From assembly GCF_018129685.1 (NCBI RefSeq), contig NZ_JAFCLG010000033.1:1-39020 (forward strand): a stretch of DNA of 39,020 bases. Reading direction: 5' to 3'. The notes under the pieces are model-generated. The model worked only from the letters and a program-made list of their open reading frames with translations, made no database searches and was not told the origin of the DNA. Source of the stretch: Bradyrhizobium manausense. GTDB taxonomy: Bacteria; Pseudomonadota; Alphaproteobacteria; Rhizobiales; Xanthobacteraceae. The translations under genes were made by a program, and so were the position numbers. This document shows, piece after piece, positions 1-10,605 of the stretch (position 1 is the stretch's first letter; the number at the start of each line of letters is the position of its first letter).

Positions 1-1391
1 GTTGCGACCGACTGCATGTTGCTGGAGGCCTGCTCGGAGACGCCGGCGACCTGGCTCGACAGGGTCTGCGTGGTCTCCGCAGTGCGGGTCAGCGTGGAGG
101 CCGACGATTCGAGCTGCACGGCGGAGGCCGAGACGTTCGACACGATCGCCCCGACCGCGGTTTCGAAATCGTCCGCAAAGCGGATCAACTCGGCGCGACG
201 GGCCGCGCTCGCCTCCTTGTTCTGGGCTTCGCTGGCGGCGGCATCGCGCTCCGCCTTGGCCACGGCCTGAACCTTGAACTCCTCGACGGCACTGGCCATC
301 TCGCCGATCTCGTCCTTGCGGCCGAGGCCGGGCAGAACGACATCGAAATTGCCCGAGGCGAGTTCGCGCATCGCCTTGCACATCGCGATCATCGGCCGCG
401 AGATGCCGGTGCCGAGCAGGAAGGCGAGGACGGCGCCCAGCAGCGTGCCGCCGACGGCGAGCATCAGCACCAGGTGCTCGGTCTTGCCGATAGTCGCTTC
501 CGATTCCGTGTCGAGCCGCTGCTGTTCGGCGACCAGATCCGCCTTCATGGCGGTGGCGCCGCGAAGGATCGCACCCGCCGAACCGCTCATCTCGGTGACG
601 AGATCGTCGACCAGCTTGGCATTGGCGATCAGCTTTTCCAGCGCGTCCTTATAGGCGACGAGGATGGCCTTGGCGTCCTTCAGGCCGGCGACGATCTTGT
701 CGTCCATGGAATAGACCGCGCCGAGCGAGTTCTCGACGAATTTCAGCCGCGCCAACGCACTGTTTGCGATCGACTGGTCGGACGTCAGCACGAAATTGGT
801 CGCCGCCGCGCTGGCTGTCTGGAACTGGGAGTTGACCTGCTTGGTACCGAATTCGATCGCCTGCGCCTCGGAATCGGAGGCGTTGTTGCCGATGTCATCG
901 AGCTTGTATTTCAGGAGATTGGCCTGGCGCGACAGCTGGTTCTGCACCAGCAGCGTGCTGTCGCGCTTGGCCTGGAGGACCTTGGCAAAGGTCGCGGAGA
1001 AATTTGCAAATTCCTTGGCGAGCTTGTCGAGGCTGTCCTGCCGCGCCGGCGACTTGGCGCCCTTCACGGCCTGGTCGATGGCGTTTCTCAGGCCGGTCTC
1101 GGCGTCGAGCGCCGCCTTCGCGTCGTCCTCCTTGCCGGTGACGACGAAAAATTTGACGGCAGAGCGGTAGCCGAGCAGCTCACGGTCGATGTTGCGGGCG
1201 AGATCGGCTTCCGAGACGCTGCTGCGGTAGGAGCCGACGCCGGATGAAACCCGCTCGAAGCCGAAATAGGCGAACGCCATGCTGCCGGCGGAGATCACCA
1301 GCACCGCAGCAAAGCCGAGGATGATCTTGGCGCGAAACCTGAGAGTCGGAAATATGCTGCGCTTCGACGGCGACGCGGTACGCCCGGACAT
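1..1391 (-). CDS. Methyl-accepting chemotaxis protein, 5' part (runs off the window)
   Basis: Translated by eye from the reverse strand, open from an ATG at 1391 to the window edge (about 463 residues visible). It starts MSGRTASPSKRS, then a membrane segment around residues 23-45, a long helical periplasmic sensor region, a second membrane segment (LVLMLAVGGTLLGAVLAFLL) and a HAMP domain (SRPMIAMCKAMRELASGNFD, then the DEIGEM motif). The start of the cytoplasmic helical signalling region follows. The kinase-coupling tip lies outside the window. The architecture indicates an inner-membrane receptor that senses a periplasmic ligand and controls CheA. The ligand is unknown. It is divergent from coxS across a 345-base gap. 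Confidence 0.9.
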   Translation of the reverse strand, partial: MSGRTASPSKRSIFPTLRFRAKIILGFAAVLVISAGSMAFAYFGFERVSSGVGSYRSSVSEADLARNIDRELLGYRSAVKFFVVTGKEDDAKAALDAETGLRNAIDQAVKGAKSPARQDSLDKLAKEFANFSATFAKVLQAKRDSTLLVQNQLSRQANLLKYKLDDIGNNASDSEAQAIEFGTKQVNSQFQTASAAATNFVLTSDQSIANSALARLKFVENSLGAVYSMDDKIVAGLKDAKAILVAYKDALEKLIANAKLVDDLVTEMSGSAGAILRGATAMKADLVAEQQRLDTESEATIGKTEHLVLMLAVGGTLLGAVLAFLLGTGISRPMIAMCKAMRELASGNFDVVLPGLGRKDEIGEMASAVEEFKVQAVAKAERDAAASEAQNKEASAARRAELIRFADDFETAVGAIVSNVSASAVQLESSASTLTRTAETTQTLSSQVAGVSEQASSNMQSVA

Positions 1392-1736
1392 TCCAACCCC
1401 CACTTATTTCTCGTCAGCCACGACCCGGAGGCGCCCCGCCCCCAGACCCGGATGCGCAAAACTAGGGCACAATCAATAAAGGGCGGTAAATTCGGCTCGC
1501 CCGTGCAATTTCGGGCTTTATCGGCCAAATGCCGAGCGGATGGGATGACCGCTGGCAGCCCACGCCTCTGCCGACCGCACTGCCCGAGACGACCCGTCCG
1601 GCGGCGCAAATCATTGCGCCTCCATCTGGTTCGATGACTTTTCCATGACCGGGGCGACCAAAATCCTAGTTGCAATGTCCGGGTCCCGCGGTCTCTAATT
1701 AGAAACAATCAAAATCAATCCCGGGAGGTATTTTCT
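1392..1736. other. Intergenic region between divergent receptor gene and coxS
   Basis: No convincing gene here; short open frames on both strands have no family resemblance. It must carry promoters for both divergent genes. A perfect 10-base palindrome, TCTAATTAGA, sits at 1694-1703, about 34 bases before the coxS start and just ahead of its ribosome binding site, so it could be an operator half. I see no good sigma-70 or sigma-54 match that I would commit to. Confidence 0.4.
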
Positions 1737-2222
<486 letters not shown>

Positions 2223-2306
2223 AGCGGCTCGCCTCGAATAAAGAACCGCCACTGCGGCTTTCGAGGGAAAGCGCAGTCAAGACAATTCCGGTCGGGAGGA
2301 CCAGAC

Positions 2307-4649
<2,343 letters not shown>

Positions 4650-4661
4650 CCATTCATCATC

Positions 4662-4760
4662 GTCATTCCGGGGCGACGCACAGCGTCGAACCCGGAATCT
4701 GGAGCCACGAATTCCACCTCGAGATTCCGGGTCTGCGCCTGCGGCGCATCCCGGAATGAC
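4662..4760. repeat. Intergenic palindromic repeat, copy 1 (about 99 bp)
   Basis: The element begins GTCATTCCGGGGCG and ends CATCCCGGAATGAC, so its ends are inverted copies. It also holds an internal CCCGGAATCT/GAGATTCCGGG pair. It would fold into a long hairpin in RNA. A second copy with the same ends and the same GGTCTGCGCC(T/G)(G/T)CGGCGCAT block lies at 15462-15564. It sits between coxL and coxM without interrupting either. Such elements are common between genes in Bradyrhizobium-like genomes. Confidence 0.8.
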
Positions 4761-4787
4761 AGAGAAAAGATTTCAGGAGCAACCAAG

Positions 4788-5588
4788 ATGTACCAGACCA
4801 CCTATCATCGCGCTTCCTCGGTCGACGAAGCGGCCAGCCTGTTCGCCAAGAGCAGCGAAGCGAAGTTCCTTGCCGGCGGCCAGACGCTGCTGCCTGTGAT
4901 GAAGCAGCGGCTCGCAAGCCCCTCGGACGTGATCGACCTCGGCAAGATCAAGGAGCTGCAGGGCGTCGAGCTCTCCGGCGACGTGCTGACCATCAAGGCC
5001 GCGACGACCTATTACGACATCATGACGAATGCCGATGTGAAGAAGGCGATTCCCGCGATCGCCCATCTCACCTCGGTGCTGGGCGATCCCGCCGTGCGCT
5101 ATCGCGGCACGATCGGCGGCTCGATCGCCAACAACGATCCTGCCGCGGACTTCCCCGCCGCCTTGCTCGCGCTCGGCGCCACCGTGAAGACCAACAAGCG
5201 GTCGATCACGGCGGACGACTTCTTCAAGGGCCTGTTCACCACGGCGCTGGAAGACGGCGAGATCATCACCGCCGTGTCGTTCCCGGTGCCGGCGAAGGCG
5301 GGTTACGAGAAGATGCGGCATCCGGCCTCGCGGTTCGCGCTGACCGGGGTGTTCGTGGCACAGACCAAGTCGGGCGAGGTTCGCGTTGCCGCGACCGGCG
5401 CATCGCAGAGCGGCGTGATGCGGGTGCCCGCGATCGAAGCGGCGCTGAAGGCGAACTGGTCGCCGTCGGCGATCGACAGCGTCAGCATTTCGGCGAGCAA
5501 TCTGCTGGCCGACATCCACGGCACGGCTGAGTACCGCGCCAACCTGGTCAAGGTGATGGCGCAGCGCGCGGTGACCGCCGCGGGCTGA
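4788..5588 (+). CDS. coxM: FAD-binding medium subunit of molybdenum hydroxylase (CoxM family)
   Basis: 266 residues, normal for the medium subunit. It has the two FAD-binding motifs of the family: GGQTLLP near residues 31-37 and the RGTIGGSIANNDPAADFP block near residues 105-122. A C-terminal CO-dehydrogenase flavoprotein domain follows. The subunit accepts electrons from the iron-sulfur protein and passes them to the acceptor. ATG start at 4788. It is the last gene of the S-L-M set, separated from coxL by a palindromic repeat and followed by a strong terminator. The three genes therefore probably form one transcript, although the repeat could lower coxM expression. Confidence 0.92.
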   Translation: MYQTTYHRASSVDEAASLFAKSSEAKFLAGGQTLLPVMKQRLASPSDVIDLGKIKELQGVELSGDVLTIKAATTYYDIMTNADVKKAIPAIAHLTSVLGDPAVRYRGTIGGSIANNDPAADFPAALLALGATVKTNKRSITADDFFKGLFTTALEDGEIITAVSFPVPAKAGYEKMRHPASRFALTGVFVAQTKSGEVRVAATGASQSGVMRVPAIEAALKANWSPSAIDSVSISASNLLADIHGTAEYRANLVKVMAQRAVTAAG

Positions 5589-5621
5589 CGTTTCGTCCTA
5601 GCGACTGAACACAAATCTTCC

Positions 5622-5651
5622 GCGGCGCGCAGCAATGCGCGCCGCTTTTTT
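5622..5651 (+). terminator. Rho-independent terminator after coxM
   Basis: A perfect 9-bp GC stem (GCGGCGCGC at 5622-5630 with GCGCGCCGC at 5637-5645), a 6-base loop AGCAAT and six T residues directly after the stem. It lies 34 bases after the coxM stop and ends the cox transcript. Confidence 0.92.
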
Positions 5652-5793
5652 GATGCGCCCATGCATGAAAAGCGCTTGCCTCGCTGGCATGAAGGCGAGA
5701 AGAGTTAATCAGCCAATTAACTCGCCCCGAAGAGGAATGTCCGAAGGCGCTGCCGAACCCGCGGCATCGCCCGTGACCCGAGGAAACAACAAA

Positions 5794-6906
5794 GTGCTCG
5801 ATAAACCAGCCCAGAGTTCGTCCGTCCGCGCCTCCGGCCCGCTCGCAGGCTTCCGCATCGTCGAATTCGCCGGCATCGGTCCGGGCCCGTTCGCCTGCAT
5901 GATGCTGGCCGACATGGGCGCCGACGTCGTCACGCTCGACCGCGTCGGCGCGAAGAAGAGCATGAAGTCGGTGGCGGGCCGCGGCCGCAAGCTGATCGAG
6001 CTCGACTTGAAGGACAAGGTCGCGATCGCAGAGGTGCTCGACCTGCTCGCCGGCGCCGATGCGCTGGTCGAAGGCTTTCGTCCCGGCGTGATGGAGCGGC
6101 TTGGCCTCGGGCCCGATGTCGTGCTCGCGCGCAACCCGAAGCTCGTCTACGGCCGCATGACCGGCTGGGGCCAGGAAGGTCCGCTGGCGAACGCCGCCGG
6201 CCATGACATCAACTACATCTCCATCACCGGCGCGCTTGCCGCGATCGGACCTAAAGAGGCCCCCGTGCCGCCGCTCAACCTGGTCGGCGATTTCGGCGGC
6301 GGCGCGCTCTATCTCGTCGTCGGCGTGCTCGCAGCGCTGCTGGAAGCATCAAAGTCCGGCAAGGGCCAGGTGGTCGACGCCGCGATGTGCGACGGCGCGG
6401 CATCGCTGATGTCATTCTTCTTCGACATGAAGACGCTTGGTCGCTGGACCGAAGGACGCGACCGGAACTTCCTGGACGGTGGCGCTCACTTCTACGGCGT
6501 CTACGAATGCGCCTGCGGCCACTTCGTCTCGATCGGCTCGATCGAGCCGCAGTTCTACGCGCTGCTGCGCGAGCACGCGGGTCTCATAGATGCCGATTTC
6601 GACGCGCAGATGGATCCGAAGGCCTGGCCCGCGTTGAAGGAAAAGTTGAAGGCCGTCTTCAAGAGCAGGACGCGCGAGGAGTGGTGCAAGATCATGGAAG
6701 GCACCGACATCTGCTTCGCGCCTGTTCTGACCATGTCGGAAGCGACCGAGCATCCGCACATGGTCGCCCGCAACGTCTTCATCGAGCGCCACGGTGTGAA
6801 ACAGCCGGCCCCGGCGCCAAGGTTCTCGCGCACGGTGTCGACGATCCGGGAGCCGGAAAGCGCGGAGATCGCCGCAGTGACGAAGGCGTGGAAGGCGGGG
6901 CGATAG
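5794..6906 (+). CDS. CaiB/BaiF CoA-transferase family, alpha-methylacyl-CoA racemase-like
   Basis: 370 residues from the chosen GTG start, matching the usual 360-390 residues of alpha-methylacyl-CoA racemases. Family signs are the N-terminal LAGFRIVEFAGIGPGPFACM, the FRPGVMERLGLGPD region, GRMTGWGQEGP and AGHDINYISITGAL with the expected catalytic-region His-Asp. The NLVGDFGGGA stretch follows. It probably epimerises 2-methyl-branched acyl-CoAs (branched-chain or sterol side-chain breakdown), though CoA transfer cannot be excluded. The GTG at 5794 has GAGGA nine bases upstream. An in-frame ATG at 5737 with AGAGGA almost touching it would add 19 residues, and the reading frame stays open upstream to 5635. 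It follows the cox terminator, so it is probably transcribed separately. Confidence 0.87.
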   Translation: MLDKPAQSSSVRASGPLAGFRIVEFAGIGPGPFACMMLADMGADVVTLDRVGAKKSMKSVAGRGRKLIELDLKDKVAIAEVLDLLAGADALVEGFRPGVMERLGLGPDVVLARNPKLVYGRMTGWGQEGPLANAAGHDINYISITGALAAIGPKEAPVPPLNLVGDFGGGALYLVVGVLAALLEASKSGKGQVVDAAMCDGAASLMSFFFDMKTLGRWTEGRDRNFLDGGAHFYGVYECACGHFVSIGSIEPQFYALLREHAGLIDADFDAQMDPKAWPALKEKLKAVFKSRTREEWCKIMEGTDICFAPVLTMSEATEHPHMVARNVFIERHGVKQPAPAPRFSRTVSTIREPESAEIAAVTKAWKAGR

Positions 6907-6942
6907 CTGCGGTAAGATCTCCGCCGGCGCACCACGCTCCGT

Positions 6943-7065
6943 CGTCGTCCTGGCGAAAGCCAGGACCCATAACCACCAAACGTGGTTTGACGAAGACTCG
7001 GAGTTACCAGATCGCCTGACGACCGCTCCCTGGGCTAATGGGTCCTGGCTTTCGCCAGGACGACG
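6943..7065. repeat. Perfect 28-bp inverted repeat between convergent genes
   Basis: The left arm at 6943-6970 and right arm at 7038-7065 are exact reverse complements over 28 bases. Each arm holds its own small palindrome, TCCTGGCGAAAGCCAGGA. A further hairpin, AACCAC/GTGGTT, lies near 6971-6987. The element fills the gap between the convergent racemase-like gene and hppD, where it could act as a two-way transcription stop. It belongs to a different repeat family from the copies at 4662 and 15462. Confidence 0.85.
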
Positions 7066-7101
7066 GCTGTTGTTTGATGGCGCGAGCGTGCAACGCAGCG
7101 C

Positions 7102-8220
7102 TTACGCCGCCGTCTCCACCTTCAGCACCCCTCGCCGGATCTGGTCTTCCTCGATCGATTCGAACAGGGCCTTGAAATTGCCCTCGCCAAAGCCGTCGTC
7201 GCCCTTGCGCTGGATGAACTCGAAGAAGATCGGGCCGATCGCGTTGGCCGAGAAGATTTGCAGCAGCACCTTGGTCTGGCCACCGTCGACCACGCCTTCG
7301 CCGTCGATCAGGATGCCGTTCTTCAGCAAGCGCGCGACGTCCTCGCCGTGCTTGGGCAGGCGCGCGTCGATCTTCTCGAAATAGGTCGCGGGCGGCGACG
7401 GCATGAACGGCAGGCCGGCCGCGCGCAGGCCCTCGATCGTGCCGTAGATGTCGCGGCAACCGCAGGCGATGTGCTGGATGCCCTCGCCGCGATAGATCGT
7501 CAGGTATTCCTCGATCTGGCCGGAATCGCCGGCATCCTCGTTGATCGGAATCCGGATCTTGCCGTCCGGGCTGGTCAGCGCGCGCGAGAACAGGCCGGAG
7601 GCGCGGCCCTCGATGTCGAAGAAGCGGATCTGGCGGAAGTTGAACAGCTTTTCGTAGAAGCCGGTCCAGACATCCATGCGGCCGCGATGGACGTTGTGGG
7701 TGAGGTGGTCGAGATAGAACAGGCCGGCACCTGCGGGGCGCGGATCGCGCGCGCCGATCCATTCGAACTCCGCATCATAGGCCGAGCCCTTGGCGCCATA
7801 GCGATCGACGAAATAAAGCAGGCTGCCACCGATGCCCTTGATCGCGGGCACATCCAGCGTCTTCTGCGCGGATGAGGCTTCCGCCGGCTCGGCGCCGAGC
7901 GCAATCGCGCGGTCATAGGCCGCCTTGGCATCGACCACGCGGAACGCCATCGACGGCGCACACGGACCGTGCGCGGCGACGAACTCGGTGCCGTGGGTGC
8001 CCGGCTCCTCGTTGACGAGATAGTTGATGTCGCCCTGGCGATAGACCGTGATGGCCTTGGTCTTGTGGCGCGCGACGGGCGCATAGCCCATCAGCTTGAA
8101 CAGATCGTGCAGCTCCTGCGGATTGGGATGCGCATATTCGACGAACTCGAACCCGTCGGTGCCCATCGGATTGTCGGCGCTGATGGTGGCCGGCGGTGCA
8201 TCGTGCGGAAACGGACCCAT
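7102..8220 (-). CDS. hppD: 4-hydroxyphenylpyruvate dioxygenase
   Basis: 372 residues from the ATG at 8220, which has GGAGA at good spacing. The frame continues upstream to 8310 without family similarity. It converts 4-hydroxyphenylpyruvate to homogentisate (tyrosine breakdown) using a non-haem Fe(II). The vicinal-oxygen-chelate fold carries the three expected iron ligands: the first His in LDHLTHNVHRGRM, the second in EGIQHIACGCRD, and the Glu in FFEFIQRKGDDGFGEGNF near the C-terminus. It is divergent from an Lrp/AsnC regulator with a palindromic site between them, so that regulator is the likely controller. Its product is the substrate of the hmgA gene 2.4 kb away. Confidence 0.95.
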   Translation of the reverse strand: MGPFPHDAPPATISADNPMGTDGFEFVEYAHPNPQELHDLFKLMGYAPVARHKTKAITVYRQGDINYLVNEEPGTHGTEFVAAHGPCAPSMAFRVVDAKAAYDRAIALGAEPAEASSAQKTLDVPAIKGIGGSLLYFVDRYGAKGSAYDAEFEWIGARDPRPAGAGLFYLDHLTHNVHRGRMDVWTGFYEKLFNFRQIRFFDIEGRASGLFSRALTSPDGKIRIPINEDAGDSGQIEEYLTIYRGEGIQHIACGCRDIYGTIEGLRAAGLPFMPSPPATYFEKIDARLPKHGEDVARLLKNGILIDGEGVVDGGQTKVLLQIFSANAIGPIFFEFIQRKGDDGFGEGNFKALFESIEEDQIRRGVLKVETAA

Positions 8221-8305
8221 GGTGTTCTCCAGGTTGCGGCTGATAGAACTATCCTTCATGGGGCGCGCAATGATCGTGCAAATCAGACGCGATTTCGCTA
8301 TCCTA

Positions 8306-8320
8306 TGCACGATCCGTGCA
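8306..8320. promoter_or_regulatory. Palindromic candidate operator for the Lrp/AsnC regulator
   Basis: TGCACG-ATC-CGTGCA is a 15-base inverted repeat in the hppD/regulator divergent gap. A related half site, GATCGTGCA, is at 8272-8280, about 39 bases away. Repeated half sites are typical for Lrp-family regulators. No direct evidence of binding. Confidence 0.5.
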
Positions 8321-8339
8321 CGAATTGGACAAAATTTGC

Positions 8340-8819
8340 ATGATTTCCGTGGATGCCTTCGACCTCAGGATCCTGGGCGCACTCCAGGATGACGGCCGCC
8401 TCACCAACCAGGAGCTTGCGGAGCTCGCGGGGCTTTCGGCCTCGCAATGCTCGCGCCGGCGGATGCGGCTGGAAGAGGAGAAGGTCATCGCAGGGTATCA
8501 CGCCGATCTCTCGAGCGAGGCATTGGGCTTCGGCGTGATCGCCTTCATCCAGGTCGGACTTGCGACCCACTCGCCTGACAATTCCAAGCGGTTTCGAACG
8601 CTGGTCAACCGGATCGACGAGATCCAGGAAGCCTATTCGCTGACGGGCGACGCGGATTACGTGCTCAAGGCCGTGCTGCGCGATCTCAAGGGCCTCTCCA
8701 ACCTCGTCAACGATGTCTTGATGCCGCACCAGAGCGTGGCGCATGTGCGCTCGTCGATCGTGCTGGACCGGCTGAAGGAGAGCTCGAAGCTGCCGCTGAA
8801 GGATTTGAAGCCTGGCTGA
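8340..8819 (+). CDS. Lrp/AsnC-family transcriptional regulator
   Basis: About 159 residues. The N-terminal winged HTH follows the family pattern (FDLRILGALQDDGRLTNQEL, then LAGLSASQCSRRRMRLEEEKVI). The C-terminal ligand-sensing RAM domain includes GFGVIAFIQVGLA and EAYSLTGDADYVLKAV. These proteins form dimers to octamers and respond to amino acids. Divergent placement beside hppD suggests control of tyrosine or phenylalanine breakdown. The ATG at 8340 gives the usual Lrp N-terminus (MISVDAFDLRIL). An in-frame GTG at 8316 would add eight residues but would lie inside the palindromic candidate operator. Neither start has a strong ribosome binding site. Confidence 0.92.
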   Translation: MISVDAFDLRILGALQDDGRLTNQELAELAGLSASQCSRRRMRLEEEKVIAGYHADLSSEALGFGVIAFIQVGLATHSPDNSKRFRTLVNRIDEIQEAYSLTGDADYVLKAVLRDLKGLSNLVNDVLMPHQSVAHVRSSIVLDRLKESSKLPLKDLKPG

Positions 8820-8892
8820 AATCGAGGGAACTACGCCGTTTCGCGCCGCTTGCACGATCTGCGATGATCCCATCAATCCGGGAGATTCAGCC

Positions 8893-9204
8893 ATGGCCCT
8901 CCAGCTTCGACCGAACTGCGAATATTGCGACCGCGACCTGCCGCCTGAGGCAACGAATGCGCGGATCTGTTCCTATGAATGCACGTTCTGCGCGGATTGC
9001 GTCGAGACGAAACTCTCCAACGTCTGCCCGAACTGCGGCGGCGGCTTTGCCCCGCGCCCGATCCGCCCCACGCAGGAATGGCGGCCGGGCGTGTGCACGA
9101 CCAAACAGGCGCCATCCGACAAGCGGGTGCATTTGAAGTACAGCGCGGAAGATGTCGCCGCACATTGCGCGCGAGTCAAGGACGTGCCGCCGGAAAAGCG
9201 GTAG
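8893..9204 (+). CDS. DUF1272 small zinc-ribbon-like protein
   Basis: 103 residues. The first 55 match the DUF1272 pattern: LRPNCEYCDRDLPPEATNAR, then ICSYECTFCADC and VCPNCGGGFAPRP. The Cys pairs (CEYC, CSYEC, CADC, CPNC) look like a zinc-binding ribbon or RING-like fold. The C-terminal half is hydrophilic and unassigned. Function unknown. It follows the Lrp gene by 73 bases in the same direction and converges with fahA; the two stop codons are two bases apart. Confidence 0.88.
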   Translation: MALQLRPNCEYCDRDLPPEATNARICSYECTFCADCVETKLSNVCPNCGGGFAPRPIRPTQEWRPGVCTTKQAPSDKRVHLKYSAEDVAAHCARVKDVPPEKR

Positions 9205-9206
9205 GC

Positions 9207-10478
9207 CTACTCCGTCGCTAGAATCGTCCCCTCGACTTCGCCGAAGCCGACGCGATAGCCGTTGCCCTGGCACCAGCCGCGCATCACGAGGCTATCACCG
9301 TCTTCCAGGAACGAACGCTTCACGCCGCCGGGCAATTCGACCGGCTCTGTGCCGTTCCAGCTGATCTCCAAAAGGCTGCCGCGCTGGTTCTTTCCCGGAC
9401 CGGAAATGGTGCCGCTGCCGAGGAGATCTCCGACATTCATCGCGCAGCCAGAGGACGCGTGGTGCATCAGCTGCTGCACCGACGACCAGTACATGTATTT
9501 GAAGTTGGTCCGGCTGATGGTGGCGGGCGCGTTGGCGCCGGCGGCGCGCAACGACACGTCGAGCTCCAGATCATAGTTCTGCGGCTTGCCCTGCCTGAGA
9601 TAATCCAGCGGCACCGGCTCCTGCGCCGGTCCGTTCAGGCGGAACGGCTCCAGCGCCTCGCGCGTCACCACCCATGGGCTGATCGAGGTCGCGAATGCCT
9701 TGGCCAGGAACGGTCCGAGCGGCACATATTCCCATTGCTGGATGTCGCGCGCGCTCCAGTCGTTGAGCAGCACGAAGCCGAAGATCATGTCCTCGGCCTG
9801 TTGCTCGGTCAGCATGCCGCCCATGGCTGAGGGCTGGCCGACCACGACGCCCATCTCCAGCTCGAAATCGAGCCGCTTGCATGGTGCGAAGCTCGGCACC
9901 TCGACATTCGGCGGCTTCAGCTGCCCGCGCGGGCGCTTCACCTTGGTGCCTGACACCACGACCGTGGAGGCGCGGCCGTTATAGGCGATTGGCATATGCA
10001 GCCAATTCGGCTGCAGCGCATTGTCCTTGCCGCGGAACATCACGCCCACATTGGTGGCGTGCTCTTTCGACGAGTAGAAATCGGTGTAGCCGGAGACCGC
10101 GAACGGCATGTGCAGTCTTGCATCGCGCATCGGCACCAGCGCGGCTTTGCGCAGCTCCTCGTTGTCGCGCAGCTCCGGATGATCGTGGCGCAAGAGCTCG
10201 CTGATCCGCGCCCGCGTCCTTGTCCAGACCTTCGGCCCAAGCGCCATGAAGGCGTTGAGCGCGGGACCGGAGAACACGCCGAGCGGCCCGACATCGAGGC
10301 GGGAGTCCTGCTCCAGCTCCCAGAGATCGAGCACATAATCGCCGATCGCGACACCAACGCGCGGCGTCGGATTGGCCGCCGTCGAGAACACGCCGTAGGG
10401 CAGGTTCTGGATCGGAAAGTCGGAGGCAGGATCGACCTCGATGAAGGAGCGGAGGCTGGGGTCGTTGGGGTGGGGCAC
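9207..10478 (-). CDS. fahA: Fumarylacetoacetase
   Basis: 423 residues from the GTG at 10478, close to the eukaryotic length of about 419. It hydrolyses fumarylacetoacetate to fumarate and acetoacetate, the last step of homogentisate breakdown. Family blocks present are GYTDFYSSKEHATNVG with the metal Asp and the catalytic-region His, FELEMGVVVG, and LLNDWSARDIQQWEYVPLGPF. The GTG start is preceded by GGAGAG and gives the usual N-terminus (PHPNDPSLRSFIEVD). An in-frame ATG at 10505 would start inside a palindromic repeat and is less likely. It lies 127 bases downstream of hmgA, and the gap holds an inverted repeat, so it may be partly uncoupled from the operon. Confidence 0.95.
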   Translation of the reverse strand: MPHPNDPSLRSFIEVDPASDFPIQNLPYGVFSTAANPTPRVGVAIGDYVLDLWELEQDSRLDVGPLGVFSGPALNAFMALGPKVWTRTRARISELLRHDHPELRDNEELRKAALVPMRDARLHMPFAVSGYTDFYSSKEHATNVGVMFRGKDNALQPNWLHMPIAYNGRASTVVVSGTKVKRPRGQLKPPNVEVPSFAPCKRLDFELEMGVVVGQPSAMGGMLTEQQAEDMIFGFVLLNDWSARDIQQWEYVPLGPFLAKAFATSISPWVVTREALEPFRLNGPAQEPVPLDYLRQGKPQNYDLELDVSLRAAGANAPATISRTNFKYMYWSSVQQLMHHASSGCAMNVGDLLGSGTISGPGKNQRGSLLEISWNGTEPVELPGGVKRSFLEDGDSLVMRGWCQGNGYRVGFGEVEGTILATE

Positions 10479-10499
10479 TTGACTCTCCGAGCTTGAGAC

Positions 10500-10585
10500 C
10501 GTCATGGCCGGGCTTGTCCCGGCCATCCACGATCTTTCGAATGCGTGCTGGCACGTAGATGCCCGGGACAAGCCCGGGCATGACG
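10500..10585. repeat. Inverted repeat with 27-base arms between hmgA and fahA
   Basis: The left arm at 10500-10526 and right arm at 10559-10585 are inverted copies with only a few mismatches. Both contain a GGGCTTGTCCC/GGGACAAGCCC core and the outer CGTCATG/CATGACG. It would form a long hairpin in the hmgA-fahA transcript. It is a third, distinct intergenic repeat family in this window. Confidence 0.8.
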
Positions 10586-10605
10586 GAGGGAGGCGGACTA
10601 GGAGA

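Noticed and set aside
474..1247. Forward-strand open frame of 257 codons at the window start
   Set aside because: Opposite the chemotaxis receptor, whose HAMP and membrane segments are unmistakable on the reverse strand.
1400..1530. Sigma-28 (flagellar-type) promoter for the chemotaxis receptor
   Set aside because: TAAAG and GCCGAA-like boxes are present on the reverse strand but about 19 bases apart, not the expected 15.
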